Shown piece after piece: positions 20,041 through 28,780 of a DNA stretch of 64,000 bases (within the stretch, counting starts at the first letter, position 1; every line of letters begins with the position of its first letter). The notes below the pieces were generated by a model. That model saw nothing but the letters and a program-made list of their open reading frames with translations. It was not told where the DNA came from and searched no databases. Origin of the DNA: Halobacteriovoraceae bacterium (GTDB lineage Bacteria; Bdellovibrionota; Bacteriovoracia; Bacteriovoracales; Bacteriovoracaceae); the NCBI GenBank assembly GCA_002712005.1, contig PASP01000015.1, forward strand, positions 154,804 to 218,803, read 5' to 3'. The position numbers and the translations under genes were made by a program.

Positions 20041-22719
20041 ATGAGAAAAGAATTAGGAAAAGTTCATTACAAAGTTTTGACACTTATCATCTCTACGATG
20101 ATGAGCTTTGCTTTTTCAGCGGAAGTTTTTTCGCAAGTTCTTCAATTAGAAAATGCATCAACTCACTTAAGATGGAATGTTTTTACATCTAAAGATAATA
20201 TTATTATCAGAAAGACTGGAAGGGTAATAACGCTAAAAACCCTTGATAGTGAGCTATTTGGCGTTTTAAAGAAAGATATCCAAAAGAGATTTAATAGTGA
20301 ATCGAATAAAAAATATATCGAAAAGATCTCTTATCAAGAACCAACAAAGAATAATGTTTCAACGATTGAAATTAAATTGGCCAGTAATGAGGTTGAAGTT
20401 TTTAATTTCTATAGAGAAAGAGATAAGAAACATGTTTTTGATTTTTGGACAAATAACGAAGATACACCACTTTCAGAAGTTAAAGAGAAGACAGCGTCTC
20501 AAAAGAAAATAAAGGCTCCTGCTAAGAGGAAGACAAAGTCTTCAGTAGCTAAGAAAGCTAAGAAAGTGGCCAAGAAGAAGTCCGCTCCTCAAAAAGCGGA
20601 AAAAAATGCCGGATATAGAGACTTCCGCTACGGAGCTTCTTTTATTTGGGATTATGAAGGATTATCCCCAGACTTTTCTGGGACGATTGATCTCGCTGTC
20701 AAAACGCCAGAATACTTCTATCCACTTAAGAATAGAGATTACGAGAAGAGCGAGGTTGAAGCTCATCTACAACTTATGCTGAACTTCTATAGAAAGAAGA
20801 AGTATGGATTGATGTATAAGTCGATGAAGCTCTTTCAAGAAAAGTATGGGGCAGATACTCAATTAGATTTTATTGAATATTTAAAGGCTAACGCAATTAT
20901 TCGTGACCATATTGCTGGGGGAAATCGTGAACCCCTTAAGATGTCTATTAATATGCTGACCTCTATTGCTGAAAGAACAAAGGAATATGACCTACAAAAG
21001 GCTATTTATAAGTATCTTTTAACGTATTATAAAAAAACAAACGAGTATGTAGAGGCTTTGGCCATATCTAAAAAGTTCTATGTTAACAGTAAGGAAAACT
21101 TTGACTATGAAGAGAGTACTTATGCTGCCGAAGGAATTCTCTATAATCTTACAATGCTCAATCAGGTTGAAAAGGTATCCGAGCTCATTAAAGAAAAGAC
21201 CATTAGAAAAATAATAGATCCAAGTAAGCTTCTCACTTATGAAATATTTGTTAATTATAGGCTAGGAAATATTAAAGAAGTTATATCTCTCTTTAATAAA
21301 AATAGAAAAGGCTTAGCTAAACCAATTCGCCCTGAAATTCTATTTAACGTTGCAGAAGCCTACTTTAGAATGTCTCAGTATGACATGGCGATTAATCTAT
21401 TTGATGAATTTGTTACAGAGCATAGCTATCATACTTATTCTTCTAAAGCGCGATTAAGAATAGCGTTAGCTTTTGAGATTCTAGAAAAACCAGTTGAGCA
21501 AAATATTGTATTATATAAAAATGCAATTAACAGATCGCTAGATCCATTAGTAAGTGCAGAAGCTCGTATTCGCTATGCTGCTTTAAGATCTGTTAGAAAG
21601 CTTGAATTAGGGCCTAGAGATGTTGAAAATAGGGCTTTCTTAGATTTAGATGAAAATATCAAGCTTACAAAAAATTTGAAACATCTTCTTTGGTTAACTC
21701 GCTTAAGAACATTTATTGTAGATAAAAAGTATAGAGAAGCTCTTACTTATTTATCAGCTTTACCTCTAAACTCTCTTCCTAAATTAAAGAGAAGGGTTTT
21801 TGAGTCAGATGGTGCCGAAATTATTTATGGTCTTATCGAAAAAGACTATTTAGCGAGTGAATATGCTCAAGTCGTAAAAAAATGGAATCGATATAAAAAT
21901 ACGTATGTAAGCAAAGTGGCCAATGATCCTTATATGAATTTTATAGTGGGTAAGAGTTACTTACGACTTGCTCTCTATGAAGGATTTGAGAAAGTCTATT
22001 CTGATTTCAAATCATTATCGAAAACCCCAGCTAGAACTTTTCCTATTTGGGTAAAAAGACAGAATGACATAAATACAGCGGAAGTTTTAAGAGAACTTGA
22101 TGTCATTAAGAATATGAAGCTTAAGAATTGGGAGCTAGCTGAAAGAGGTTTAAAGTCTTTAAAAGCACAAAATAAAGCTTATTACTATCAGGCTGTTATC
22201 GATTTCAATAAAAATAATTTCAAAAAAGCGGTGAAAAACTTTGAGCTTTATTTGGCCAATCAGAATAAGCGGTCCATTTTTGACCCCAAAGAGCTTGCTC
22301 TCATGATGAATATGTATACAGATTCTCTCTATGAGATAGGTATGTTGTCGAAATTCCAAAAGGTCGCTGAGGCCATTTTGGCCGACACCACTAACTATGC
22401 ACCTTCCAGCGCTTTCATGAAAAATATGCGTGAAAGGTTAGAATATCTTTCGATTGAAATTGAAGCAGGTAAAAAGACGGCTAAGTCATCATTATCACTT
22501 GAGCCAATGATTTTAAAATTTAAGAAGAATTATCCAGAATCTGCCCATATAGGGCGAGTTAACTATCTTTTAGGCATGGCGTTTGCAGAGAATAAGAAAC
22601 CTCAGGAGGCGAAACGCCTTTTTGAGTCTATCCTCAGTAATCAGACAACACCTGAGACAGTGAAAGAAATGGTGAGATCAGAATTGTCATTGATGGCGAT
22701 TAAAGAACGAACGATATAA
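20041..22719 (+). CDS. Large exported TPR-repeat protein at the head of the flagellar block
   Basis: About 892 residues from ATG 20041, which opens into a signal/anchor segment (VLTLIISTMMSFAFSAEVFS). An upstream in-frame ATG at 19993 would add 16 residues but has no ribosome-binding site. After an N-terminal beta-rich region (to about 140) comes a strongly basic Lys/Ala linker (about 145-190, KRKTKSSVAKKAKKVAKKK), then a long helical array of tetratricopeptide-like repeats to the end (for example the NVAEAYFRMSQYDMAINLFDE repeat and the closing GRVNYLLGMAFAENKKP repeat). Likely periplasmic scaffold. It precedes the degenerate activator and flgB by short gaps, suggesting a flagellar assembly role, which is inference from context. 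Confidence 0.75.
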   Translation: MRKELGKVHYKVLTLIISTMMSFAFSAEVFSQVLQLENASTHLRWNVFTSKDNIIIRKTGRVITLKTLDSELFGVLKKDIQKRFNSESNKKYIEKISYQEPTKNNVSTIEIKLASNEVEVFNFYRERDKKHVFDFWTNNEDTPLSEVKEKTASQKKIKAPAKRKTKSSVAKKAKKVAKKKSAPQKAEKNAGYRDFRYGASFIWDYEGLSPDFSGTIDLAVKTPEYFYPLKNRDYEKSEVEAHLQLMLNFYRKKKYGLMYKSMKLFQEKYGADTQLDFIEYLKANAIIRDHIAGGNREPLKMSINMLTSIAERTKEYDLQKAIYKYLLTYYKKTNEYVEALAISKKFYVNSKENFDYEESTYAAEGILYNLTMLNQVEKVSELIKEKTIRKIIDPSKLLTYEIFVNYRLGNIKEVISLFNKNRKGLAKPIRPEILFNVAEAYFRMSQYDMAINLFDEFVTEHSYHTYSSKARLRIALAFEILEKPVEQNIVLYKNAINRSLDPLVSAEARIRYAALRSVRKLELGPRDVENRAFLDLDENIKLTKNLKHLLWLTRLRTFIVDKKYREALTYLSALPLNSLPKLKRRVFESDGAEIIYGLIEKDYLASEYAQVVKKWNRYKNTYVSKVANDPYMNFIVGKSYLRLALYEGFEKVYSDFKSLSKTPARTFPIWVKRQNDINTAEVLRELDVIKNMKLKNWELAERGLKSLKAQNKAYYYQAVIDFNKNNFKKAVKNFELYLANQNKRSIFDPKELALMMNMYTDSLYEIGMLSKFQKVAEAILADTTNYAPSSAFMKNMRERLEYLSIEIEAGKKTAKSSLSLEPMILKFKKNYPESAHIGRVNYLLGMAFAENKKPQEAKRLFESILSNQTTPETVKEMVRSELSLMAIKERTI

Positions 22720-22760
22720 ACCGGCCCAGGATAGGGTGTAGTGAATTGACAGGAGGTCAA

Positions 22761-23690
22761 ATGGAAACGGTAAATGTTGAGCTATTTGGAAGAGATCCGA
22801 AGGTACAGAAGGCAGTAAATGTTGCAGCTAATGTATCTGTGACGAAAGCCCCAGTACTAATTACGGGTGAAGCAGGAGTAGGAAAGAGAACTCTTTCAAA
22901 ATTTATCCACGAAAATTCAAGTCGTGCAGAGAAACCATTTGAAATGGTTGACTGTTCAACTGATGGAACAACAGTTGAGAATCAAATCCTTGGTTGGAGA
23001 GATCAGGAAGGTCGCTTTAATAAAGGTGTTCTTGAGAAAGCAAATACAGGTACTGTTGTATTCGCAAATATTGATGGACTAGAAGATGAGTTCCAAAAGA
23101 AACTTCATAAAATCATTTCTGAATTAGAAGATTATGATATCGATATCAGAATCATCGCGACGACAACTAAGAACTTATCTAAGCTTGTTGGTTCAGGTCG
23201 TTTCTATAGAGGTTTATATACTCTTGTTAGTAACAATACTGTGGCTCTTACTCCATTAAGAGAGAGAGCTCATGATCTTGAAATGATGACAAGACATTTT
23301 ATTACAGAGTTCGCAGGTGGAAAAAATATTGATGTTGATAAGACAGCAATGGATAAGATTCTAAGCCACTATTGGACTCACAATGTTCACGAACTTAAAG
23401 CTGTAATTCAAACTTCAGTTGCCAACTGTAAAGAAAATACTCTTACAGAAGCTGATTTAGAAATCGGTGAAAAGAAAGCTGTGAATATGATTGCTGATGA
23501 TGACAACGAAGGAATTCGTCTTATGTCATTAAAAGAAGCTGAAAAACTTCTTATTAAAAAAGCACTTATTCATACGAGTGAAAATAGAACACAAGCTGCA
23601 AAGATTCTTGGCGTTTCTATTAGAACTCTTAGAAATAAAATTAATGAGTACCGCCAAGGTGGAAACTCATATTTTGTTAACTTGAGATAA
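22761..23690 (+). CDS. Degenerate sigma-54 activator-like AAA+ protein without receiver domain
   Basis: 310 residues from ATG 22761, placed 4 bases after a perfect AGGAGG. Walker A is intact (GEAGVGKR, 36-43), but Walker B reads VVFANIDG (99-106) where activators have FLDEIGD, and the GAFTGA loop that contacts sigma-54 is absent; the segment reads WRDQEGRFNKGV (79-90). The R-finger/sensor region is also drifted (WTHNVHEL in place of WPGNVREL). A Fis-type HTH (RTQAAKILGVSIRTLRNKI) remains intact at the C-terminus. It therefore probably binds DNA but may not remodel sigma-54 polymerase. It lies between the TPR gene and flgB, so control of the flagellar operon is plausible. Confidence 0.8.
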   Translation: METVNVELFGRDPKVQKAVNVAANVSVTKAPVLITGEAGVGKRTLSKFIHENSSRAEKPFEMVDCSTDGTTVENQILGWRDQEGRFNKGVLEKANTGTVVFANIDGLEDEFQKKLHKIISELEDYDIDIRIIATTTKNLSKLVGSGRFYRGLYTLVSNNTVALTPLRERAHDLEMMTRHFITEFAGGKNIDVDKTAMDKILSHYWTHNVHELKAVIQTSVANCKENTLTEADLEIGEKKAVNMIADDDNEGIRLMSLKEAEKLLIKKALIHTSENRTQAAKILGVSIRTLRNKINEYRQGGNSYFVNLR

Positions 23691-23706
23691 TTAAGCATAA
23701 ATTGAC

Positions 23707-23723
23707 CTCCCAATATCCGGGAG
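23707..23723 (+). promoter_or_regulatory. Short hairpin between activator-like gene and flgB
   Basis: CTCCC (23707-23711) and GGGAG (23719-23723) form a 5-bp stem with a 7-base loop and no T-tract, ending 18 bases before the flgB start. It could tune translation or stability at the head of the flagellar operon. Weak evidence. Confidence 0.25.
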
Positions 23724-23741
23724 CAGAAGTAAAGGACTGTT

Positions 23742-24149
23742 ATGAATGTAAACGATAAAACTCTGAAAGCATTGGCGGCATCGCTCAACTTCCGTCAAAT
23801 GCGTCAAGAAGTTATTTCGAGTAACATCGCCAATGCTGATACTCCCGGCTATAAAGCCAAACGTGTAGATTTTGAGCAAGCTTTGGCAAGAGCTTTAGAT
23901 GTTGATGGACAAATGAAAATGAAAACAGGCGATGAAGAACATTTTGATGTGGGTAACGGTGGATTTGATAATCTTGAGCCTGAAATTTATGAAGACCCGA
24001 ATGGAGTTGTTTCAGAGGATGGCAACACTGTAGATCGGGAGCAAGAATTAGCTAAGATGGCGGAAAATAGAATCCTCTATGATGCCGCTGTTCAGCTGTT
24101 GAATAAAAAAATTGGTTTGATGAAATATACTATTTCAAATGACCGCTAA
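23742..24149 (+). CDS. flgB: Flagellar basal-body rod protein FlgB
   Basis: 135 residues, the usual size. FlgB forms the proximal rod in the periplasm. Seen: LAASLNFRQMRQEVISSNIANADTPGYKAKRVDFEQAL, the conserved rod/hook N-terminal motif (here read as the xxNIANxDTPGYKA pattern), and a C-terminal helix with LLNKKIGLMKYTISN. First structural gene of the operon; flgC follows after 26 bp. Confidence 0.95.
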   Translation: MNVNDKTLKALAASLNFRQMRQEVISSNIANADTPGYKAKRVDFEQALARALDVDGQMKMKTGDEEHFDVGNGGFDNLEPEIYEDPNGVVSEDGNTVDREQELAKMAENRILYDAAVQLLNKKIGLMKYTISNDR

Positions 24150-24175
24150 GAGTAACGAAAGCTAAGGGATTATAA

Positions 24176-24616
24176 ATGGATTTTTTAACCAGTCTAAAAA
24201 TTAGTTCTTCAGGATTAGCGGCCAATAGAAAACGTATGTGTGCAATCTCTTCAAATATCGCTAATGCTCAGACAACAAGAACAGCAGAGGGGGGACCCTA
24301 TCGTAAAAAAGAAGTTGTTTTTGGAAGTGAGCCGGCTCGTGAAAGTTTTGGCGAAATTTTGGAAGGAGAGTTGGATGAAAAAGCACAAAGTGTTCATGCA
24401 ACAGAAGTCATTTCATCAAATAAACCGCCTATTTTGAAATACGAGCCTAATCATCCAGATGCTAACAAGGATGGTTATGTGGCTTATCCTGATATCAATG
24501 TAATGGAAGAGATGGCAGATATGATCTCAGCCTCTCGTGCATATGAAGCAAATATCAGTGCAATGAATACTACAAAATCCATGGCCATGAAGGCTTTGGA
24601 GCTTGGTCGAAACTAA
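24176..24616 (+). CDS. flgC: Flagellar basal-body rod protein FlgC
   Basis: 146 residues. FlgC is a proximal rod component joining the MS ring to the distal rod. Seen: the N-terminal SSSGLAANRKRM and SSNIANAQTTRT motifs, GGPYRKKEVVF, the ANKDGYVAYPDINVMEEM block typical of FlgC, and a C-terminal helix ending SMAMKALELGRN. Gene order flgB-flgC-fliE is the widespread arrangement. Confidence 0.95.
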   Translation: MDFLTSLKISSSGLAANRKRMCAISSNIANAQTTRTAEGGPYRKKEVVFGSEPARESFGEILEGELDEKAQSVHATEVISSNKPPILKYEPNHPDANKDGYVAYPDINVMEEMADMISASRAYEANISAMNTTKSMAMKALELGRN

Positions 24617-24642
24617 GAGACCAGCATATATAGGAGCTAAGA

Positions 24643-25014
24643 ATGGCCATTAATACAGTAGGTGGAATCCAGGATGTTTTGAATAAGTACGATGCTCGTG
24701 CTTGGACAAAGTCTGCTGAAATGCAAGGTTTAAAAGACTTTAAATGGACTGAAGAGCTTGAAGGAGTGGCGCCAACTCCAGGTGCAAAAGGTAATGAAAC
24801 TTTTGGAGACTTTTTGGCCAATTCCATTAATGACGTAAATACATTACAGCACAAAGCTAATGAATCCATTCAAAAGCTTGTGACTGGTGAAAATAAAAAC
24901 TTACACGAAACTATGCTCCATGTAGAGCAGGCTGAAATAGCTTTTAAAACTATGAATCAAATTAGACAAAAAGTTCTTGATGCCTATCGTGAAGTAATGA
25001 AAATGCAAGTTTAA
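24643..25014 (+). CDS. fliE: Flagellar hook-basal body complex protein FliE
   Basis: 123 residues. FliE links the MS ring to the rod. The C-terminal half carries the family pattern: FGDFLANSINDVNTLQ, then GENKNLHETMLHVEQAEIAFKTMNQIRQKVLDAYREVMKMQV read as the helix that ends in the typical YxEVMxMQV. The N-terminal 45 residues are less conserved. Located 26 bp after flgC. Confidence 0.93.
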   Translation: MAINTVGGIQDVLNKYDARAWTKSAEMQGLKDFKWTEELEGVAPTPGAKGNETFGDFLANSINDVNTLQHKANESIQKLVTGENKNLHETMLHVEQAEIAFKTMNQIRQKVLDAYREVMKMQV

Positions 25015-25065
25015 TAGATTGCGACTTTAGGATGAAGTTGTAGATATTATTCAGGAGGAAGCACT

Positions 25066-26754
25066 GTGCAGGACATGATTGAAAAGGTCTTTCGCAATTT
25101 TAAAGATTTCTTTGTTGGTTTAGATTTCAACAAAAAAGTCGCTATGGTCGCTACAGCTGCATTTATTGTAGCTTGTATGACAAGTATGATTATTTGGGTT
25201 TCCAAAACTCGTTATGAAGTGCTTTATTCTGACCTTAATAGAGAAGATTCGAAAAAGATTGCGGTATTATTAGAAGAAAAGAAAATCCCTTATCAAATCG
25301 ATAATGATGGAAAAGTTATAAAAATTCCAGAGGATATGGTTAACAAGTGGAGATTAGAAATTTCTACTATGGGAGTTAACTTTAGCGGAACTGTCGGATA
25401 CGAGGTATTTGATAAACAATCTTTCGGGACTACATCTTTTGTTCAAAAAGTTAATAAGCAAAGGGCCCTCGAAGGGGAGCTCGTTAAAACTATAAAATAC
25501 TTGAGAGGTGTTAAACGCTCTCGTGTTCACTTGAGTATTCCCGAGTCTTCACCATTTGTTACGGAGAAGAAGGCACCAACAGCTTCAGTTGTACTTGAGT
25601 TAGAAAGAGGAGTAACTCTTACTGAGTCGGAAATTAAAGGTGTTTCTCATCTTGTATCATCCTCTGTCGATGGTATGAGACCTGAGAATGTTGTTATTCT
25701 TGATGCTAGAGGAAAGAAACTTTCCGAAAATATTGGAGATTCAATGACGGCCTATACGGCCAATAGAGTTGCTCTTCAACAAAAAATGAATACTCAATAT
25801 GAAAAGCAAATTGAAGAAATTTTAGGGAAAGTTGTTGGTCATGGGAAAGTCGTAGCAAAAGTTAGTCTTACGATGGACTTTACTGAATCAGTCTCAACCG
25901 AAACCACATATGATCAGGAAAATAAAGCGGTTCTTTCTGAAGTTGAAAATAGTCAAAAACTTAATGGGTCAAGACCTTCACCTCAAGGAATTCCAGGAGC
26001 AAGATCAAACTTACCTGGTGAAACTCCGCAGCCAGGAATTCCTGAAACCTCTAATAATGTCGAGAAGAAGTTAGCGACAAGAAATTACAATGTCCCTTCA
26101 AAAGTAACCAAGTCAAAAACACCTACTGCTGGAGTTAAGAAAATTACAGCAGCGGTTATGATCGATGGTCGCCAAGTTCCTGTAGTAGATGAGCAAGGTA
26201 ATGCAGTTCTCAATGCAGACGGATCTCAGAAAATGAGATACGAGCCTTGGTCAGAAGCTGATATTGCTAACTTTCAAGCAATTGTCTCAAGTACAATAGG
26301 ACTCTCTAATAGAAGAGGGGATCAACTTGTTATTAAGAATATGGAGTTTGCAAAAGAAGACAGTGCTGCTGTTGAAGCCATGTTGAGAGAAAAAGCAAAT
26401 CGTGAACTAATTAAAAACATCATAAAGTATCTAACGATTGGATTGGCGATCAGTTTATTCTTCTTTCTTGTAGTTAGACCTTTCATTCAGTGGATTACAG
26501 ACAATACAGTTGAGTCAGTGGAAGACTTCTTACCTAGAACTTTAGAAGAGCTTGAAAGAGTGCAGGCGAATCAAAAACTTCCAGGTCTTGAAGATGCTCT
26601 GCCTCAAATGGAAGAGAAAATTAACCCTGAAAAGATTGAAGGGAATATGTTGAGAGAAAAGATCATTTCACTTGTTGAAGCCAACCCGGCAAAAGCAGGT
26701 CAGATTATTCACGAAATGATCCACTTACAAGAGTCAGATAAACAAATTGCGTAA
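25066..26754 (+). CDS. fliF: Flagellar MS-ring protein FliF
   Basis: 562 residues, normal length. FliF builds the inner-membrane MS ring, housing the export gate and carrying the FliG rotor. Seen: first membrane helix about 24-44, ring-building motif region with YEVLYSDLNREDSKKIA, YEVFDKQSFGTTSFVQKVN and KRSRVHLSIPE, a periplasmic beta-collar domain with a Pro/Gly-rich insert (about 300-330), and a second membrane helix about 449-468. The cytoplasmic tail binds FliG. GTG start at 25066 is fixed by AGGAGG at 25053-25058. Confidence 0.97.
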   Translation: MQDMIEKVFRNFKDFFVGLDFNKKVAMVATAAFIVACMTSMIIWVSKTRYEVLYSDLNREDSKKIAVLLEEKKIPYQIDNDGKVIKIPEDMVNKWRLEISTMGVNFSGTVGYEVFDKQSFGTTSFVQKVNKQRALEGELVKTIKYLRGVKRSRVHLSIPESSPFVTEKKAPTASVVLELERGVTLTESEIKGVSHLVSSSVDGMRPENVVILDARGKKLSENIGDSMTAYTANRVALQQKMNTQYEKQIEEILGKVVGHGKVVAKVSLTMDFTESVSTETTYDQENKAVLSEVENSQKLNGSRPSPQGIPGARSNLPGETPQPGIPETSNNVEKKLATRNYNVPSKVTKSKTPTAGVKKITAAVMIDGRQVPVVDEQGNAVLNADGSQKMRYEPWSEADIANFQAIVSSTIGLSNRRGDQLVIKNMEFAKEDSAAVEAMLREKANRELIKNIIKYLTIGLAISLFFFLVVRPFIQWITDNTVESVEDFLPRTLEELERVQANQKLPGLEDALPQMEEKINPEKIEGNMLREKIISLVEANPAKAGQIIHEMIHLQESDKQIA

Positions 26755-26790
26755 TGTCCTTATAGGCAGACCCGTTAGAGGAGGGGTGAC

Positions 26791-27822
26791 GTGGCCGGTG
26801 AAAATTTAGATCCAGATGTAGAATACAGCTTACTTTCTGGACAAGATAAATCTGCAATTCTTTTAAGTTCTCTCGGCGTAGAGACGACGCAGCTTATTTT
26901 TCAATATATGAGAGATAATGATGTAAAAAGAATGATCAATGCCATGTCATCAATTAATCGTGCACCTATTTGGATGATTAAGAAAGTTTTAGAAGAGTTT
27001 TATACGCAACTTAATGAAGAAAATGACCTACTCTTTTCTGAGAACCGTGGGCGTGACTTTATTATTAATGCACTTGGTGAAGAAAGAGCAAAACAATTAC
27101 TTGGGCAAATCGTCGATGTTGGCACTGCAAATACGCTAGAGTCTCTTGAGCTGGTTGATACAAGAACTCTTGCTAACTTCCTAATTAATGAACATCCACA
27201 AACCATTGCTCTTATTGTTGCGCACTTAAATCCTGAGCGTAAGGTAGATGTCTTACGTCGATTGCCTGAAGCATTACAAGCAGAAGTTGTTCTTAGGGTG
27301 GCCAATCTCGATTATGTTTCACCTGAACTCATTGCTCAGTTAGATGATGTTCTTAAAACTGAACTTAGTACACTTGGATCGATTGATACTAATCAACTTG
27401 GTGGTGTTGAGCCTATCGCTGATATGCTTAACCTTATGGATAAAAATAGCGAGAAAAATATCATGTCTCGTGTTGAAGAAAAAGATCCTGAGCTCTCAGA
27501 AGAGATTAGAAAACTTATGTTTGTTTTTGAAGATCTTGTCTATGTTGATGATAGAGGTATTCAATCTCTTCTTAAAGAAGTGGATCAACAAAAACTTGTT
27601 ATCGCTCTTAAAACTGCGAATGATGAAATTAGAGCTAAACTCTTTAAAAATATGTCTAACAGAGCAGCGACTCTTCTAATGGAAGATTTAGACTCGCTTG
27701 GGCCAACTAAGTTATCTGATGTTGAAAAGGCACAAGCTGAAATCGTTCAGAAATGTAAAGACCTTGAGGCTCAAGGTAAAGCATTCATCTCCAGAGGTGG
27801 AGATGGCGATGCTCTGGTTTAA
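26791..27822 (+). CDS. fliG: Flagellar motor switch protein FliG
   Basis: 343 residues. FliG transmits torque from the stator to the MS ring. Seen: the N-terminal KSAILLSSLGVE block, the middle-domain hinge motif EHPQTIALIVAHLNPERKVDVLRRLPE (classic EHPQTIA), and the C-terminal torque helix with MFVFEDLVYVDDRGIQSLL and charged residues (KLFKNMSNRAATLLMEDLDSLGP). GTG start with GGAGGGG upstream. It lies directly after fliF, as in most species. Confidence 0.97.
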   Translation: MAGENLDPDVEYSLLSGQDKSAILLSSLGVETTQLIFQYMRDNDVKRMINAMSSINRAPIWMIKKVLEEFYTQLNEENDLLFSENRGRDFIINALGEERAKQLLGQIVDVGTANTLESLELVDTRTLANFLINEHPQTIALIVAHLNPERKVDVLRRLPEALQAEVVLRVANLDYVSPELIAQLDDVLKTELSTLGSIDTNQLGGVEPIADMLNLMDKNSEKNIMSRVEEKDPELSEEIRKLMFVFEDLVYVDDRGIQSLLKEVDQQKLVIALKTANDEIRAKLFKNMSNRAATLLMEDLDSLGPTKLSDVEKAQAEIVQKCKDLEAQGKAFISRGGDGDALV

Positions 27823-27847
27823 TAAAGAAGCAGGCTAAAGGACTTAA

Positions 27848-28780
27848 ATGAAGAATGTACAAGATTTATTAAAAGATACGGTTTCTGAATATGAGTTTCA
27901 GCCATTAATGAAACCAAACGGACCTACAGATGGTTCCGTGTCTCCATTTGAATTTAAGCCATTAAGTGAAACTCAAGTCATGGATATTCAAGAACATGAA
28001 AGAGTTATAAAAACAGAGAGAACAACTGCAGAAAAAAATAATTTCAAAATTTCTCCTGTTGTTAGAGAGCATAGAGGGATCAATCGCCAAGAAGAGCTTG
28101 AAAGACAACGCTTGATTCAAGAAGAAGTCGAACGACAACTTGTTAAAGTTCAAGAAGCTGCTTATCAAGAAGGACTTGAAAAAGGAATGCAAGATGGTCG
28201 TGAAGAAGTTTTTAATCAACTTAGAGCTGAAGTTGATGTGAAACTAGAGCGTTTGCAAGAGATGATTGATGATGTACTTAAGACTCAAGCTGACCTTATT
28301 CAAAATGAAAAAATGGCCGTATATCGTACCATTAAAAACCTTACGAAATGGATCATTTTAAGAGAATTAAAAGAGGATGGAGACTATGTACTTCGTTTAC
28401 TTGAAAAACTAATTTCAGAGCTACAGGTCAAAAGTAATATTTTAATTCAATTAGATCCGAAGTCATTTTCAGATATGCCAGAGATATTAGATCTCATTGA
28501 AAAAAGAATGGCCGGATTAGAAAAAGTTCGAGTTGAATGTGATTATGATATTGAAGGCCCTGGAATAGTTGTTGAATCCGACAACGGCATTATAAATGGA
28601 AGTTTGAAGGAGCAGTTTCAATCTCTTGCAAAACTTTTCTCTAATGTTGGACTGACAGAAGATGAAGGATTTAGTGCACAAGAATTTTATAATACTCCTT
28701 CAATTAATGAAGATATAACTGCTGAGAAGAATCTTACTTCAAAAATAAAAGAAGAGGATGGAGAAGACCATGAGTCTTAA
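27848..28780 (+). CDS. fliH: Flagellar assembly protein FliH
   Basis: 310 residues. FliH dimerises and holds the FliI ATPase, linking it to the C-ring. The N-terminus (1-100) is charged and variable; a long helix follows with the GxxxG-like repeat segment AYQEGLEKGMQDGREE, then the C-terminal FliI-binding domain (about 150-260, AVYRTIKNLTKWIILREL and VRVECDYDIEGPGIVVESDNG, the latter typical of FliH/YscL). The last codons overlap the fliI start by 11 bases, implying translational coupling. Slightly longer than E. coli FliH. Confidence 0.88.
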   Translation: MKNVQDLLKDTVSEYEFQPLMKPNGPTDGSVSPFEFKPLSETQVMDIQEHERVIKTERTTAEKNNFKISPVVREHRGINRQEELERQRLIQEEVERQLVKVQEAAYQEGLEKGMQDGREEVFNQLRAEVDVKLERLQEMIDDVLKTQADLIQNEKMAVYRTIKNLTKWIILRELKEDGDYVLRLLEKLISELQVKSNILIQLDPKSFSDMPEILDLIEKRMAGLEKVRVECDYDIEGPGIVVESDNGIINGSLKEQFQSLAKLFSNVGLTEDEGFSAQEFYNTPSINEDITAEKNLTSKIKEEDGEDHES

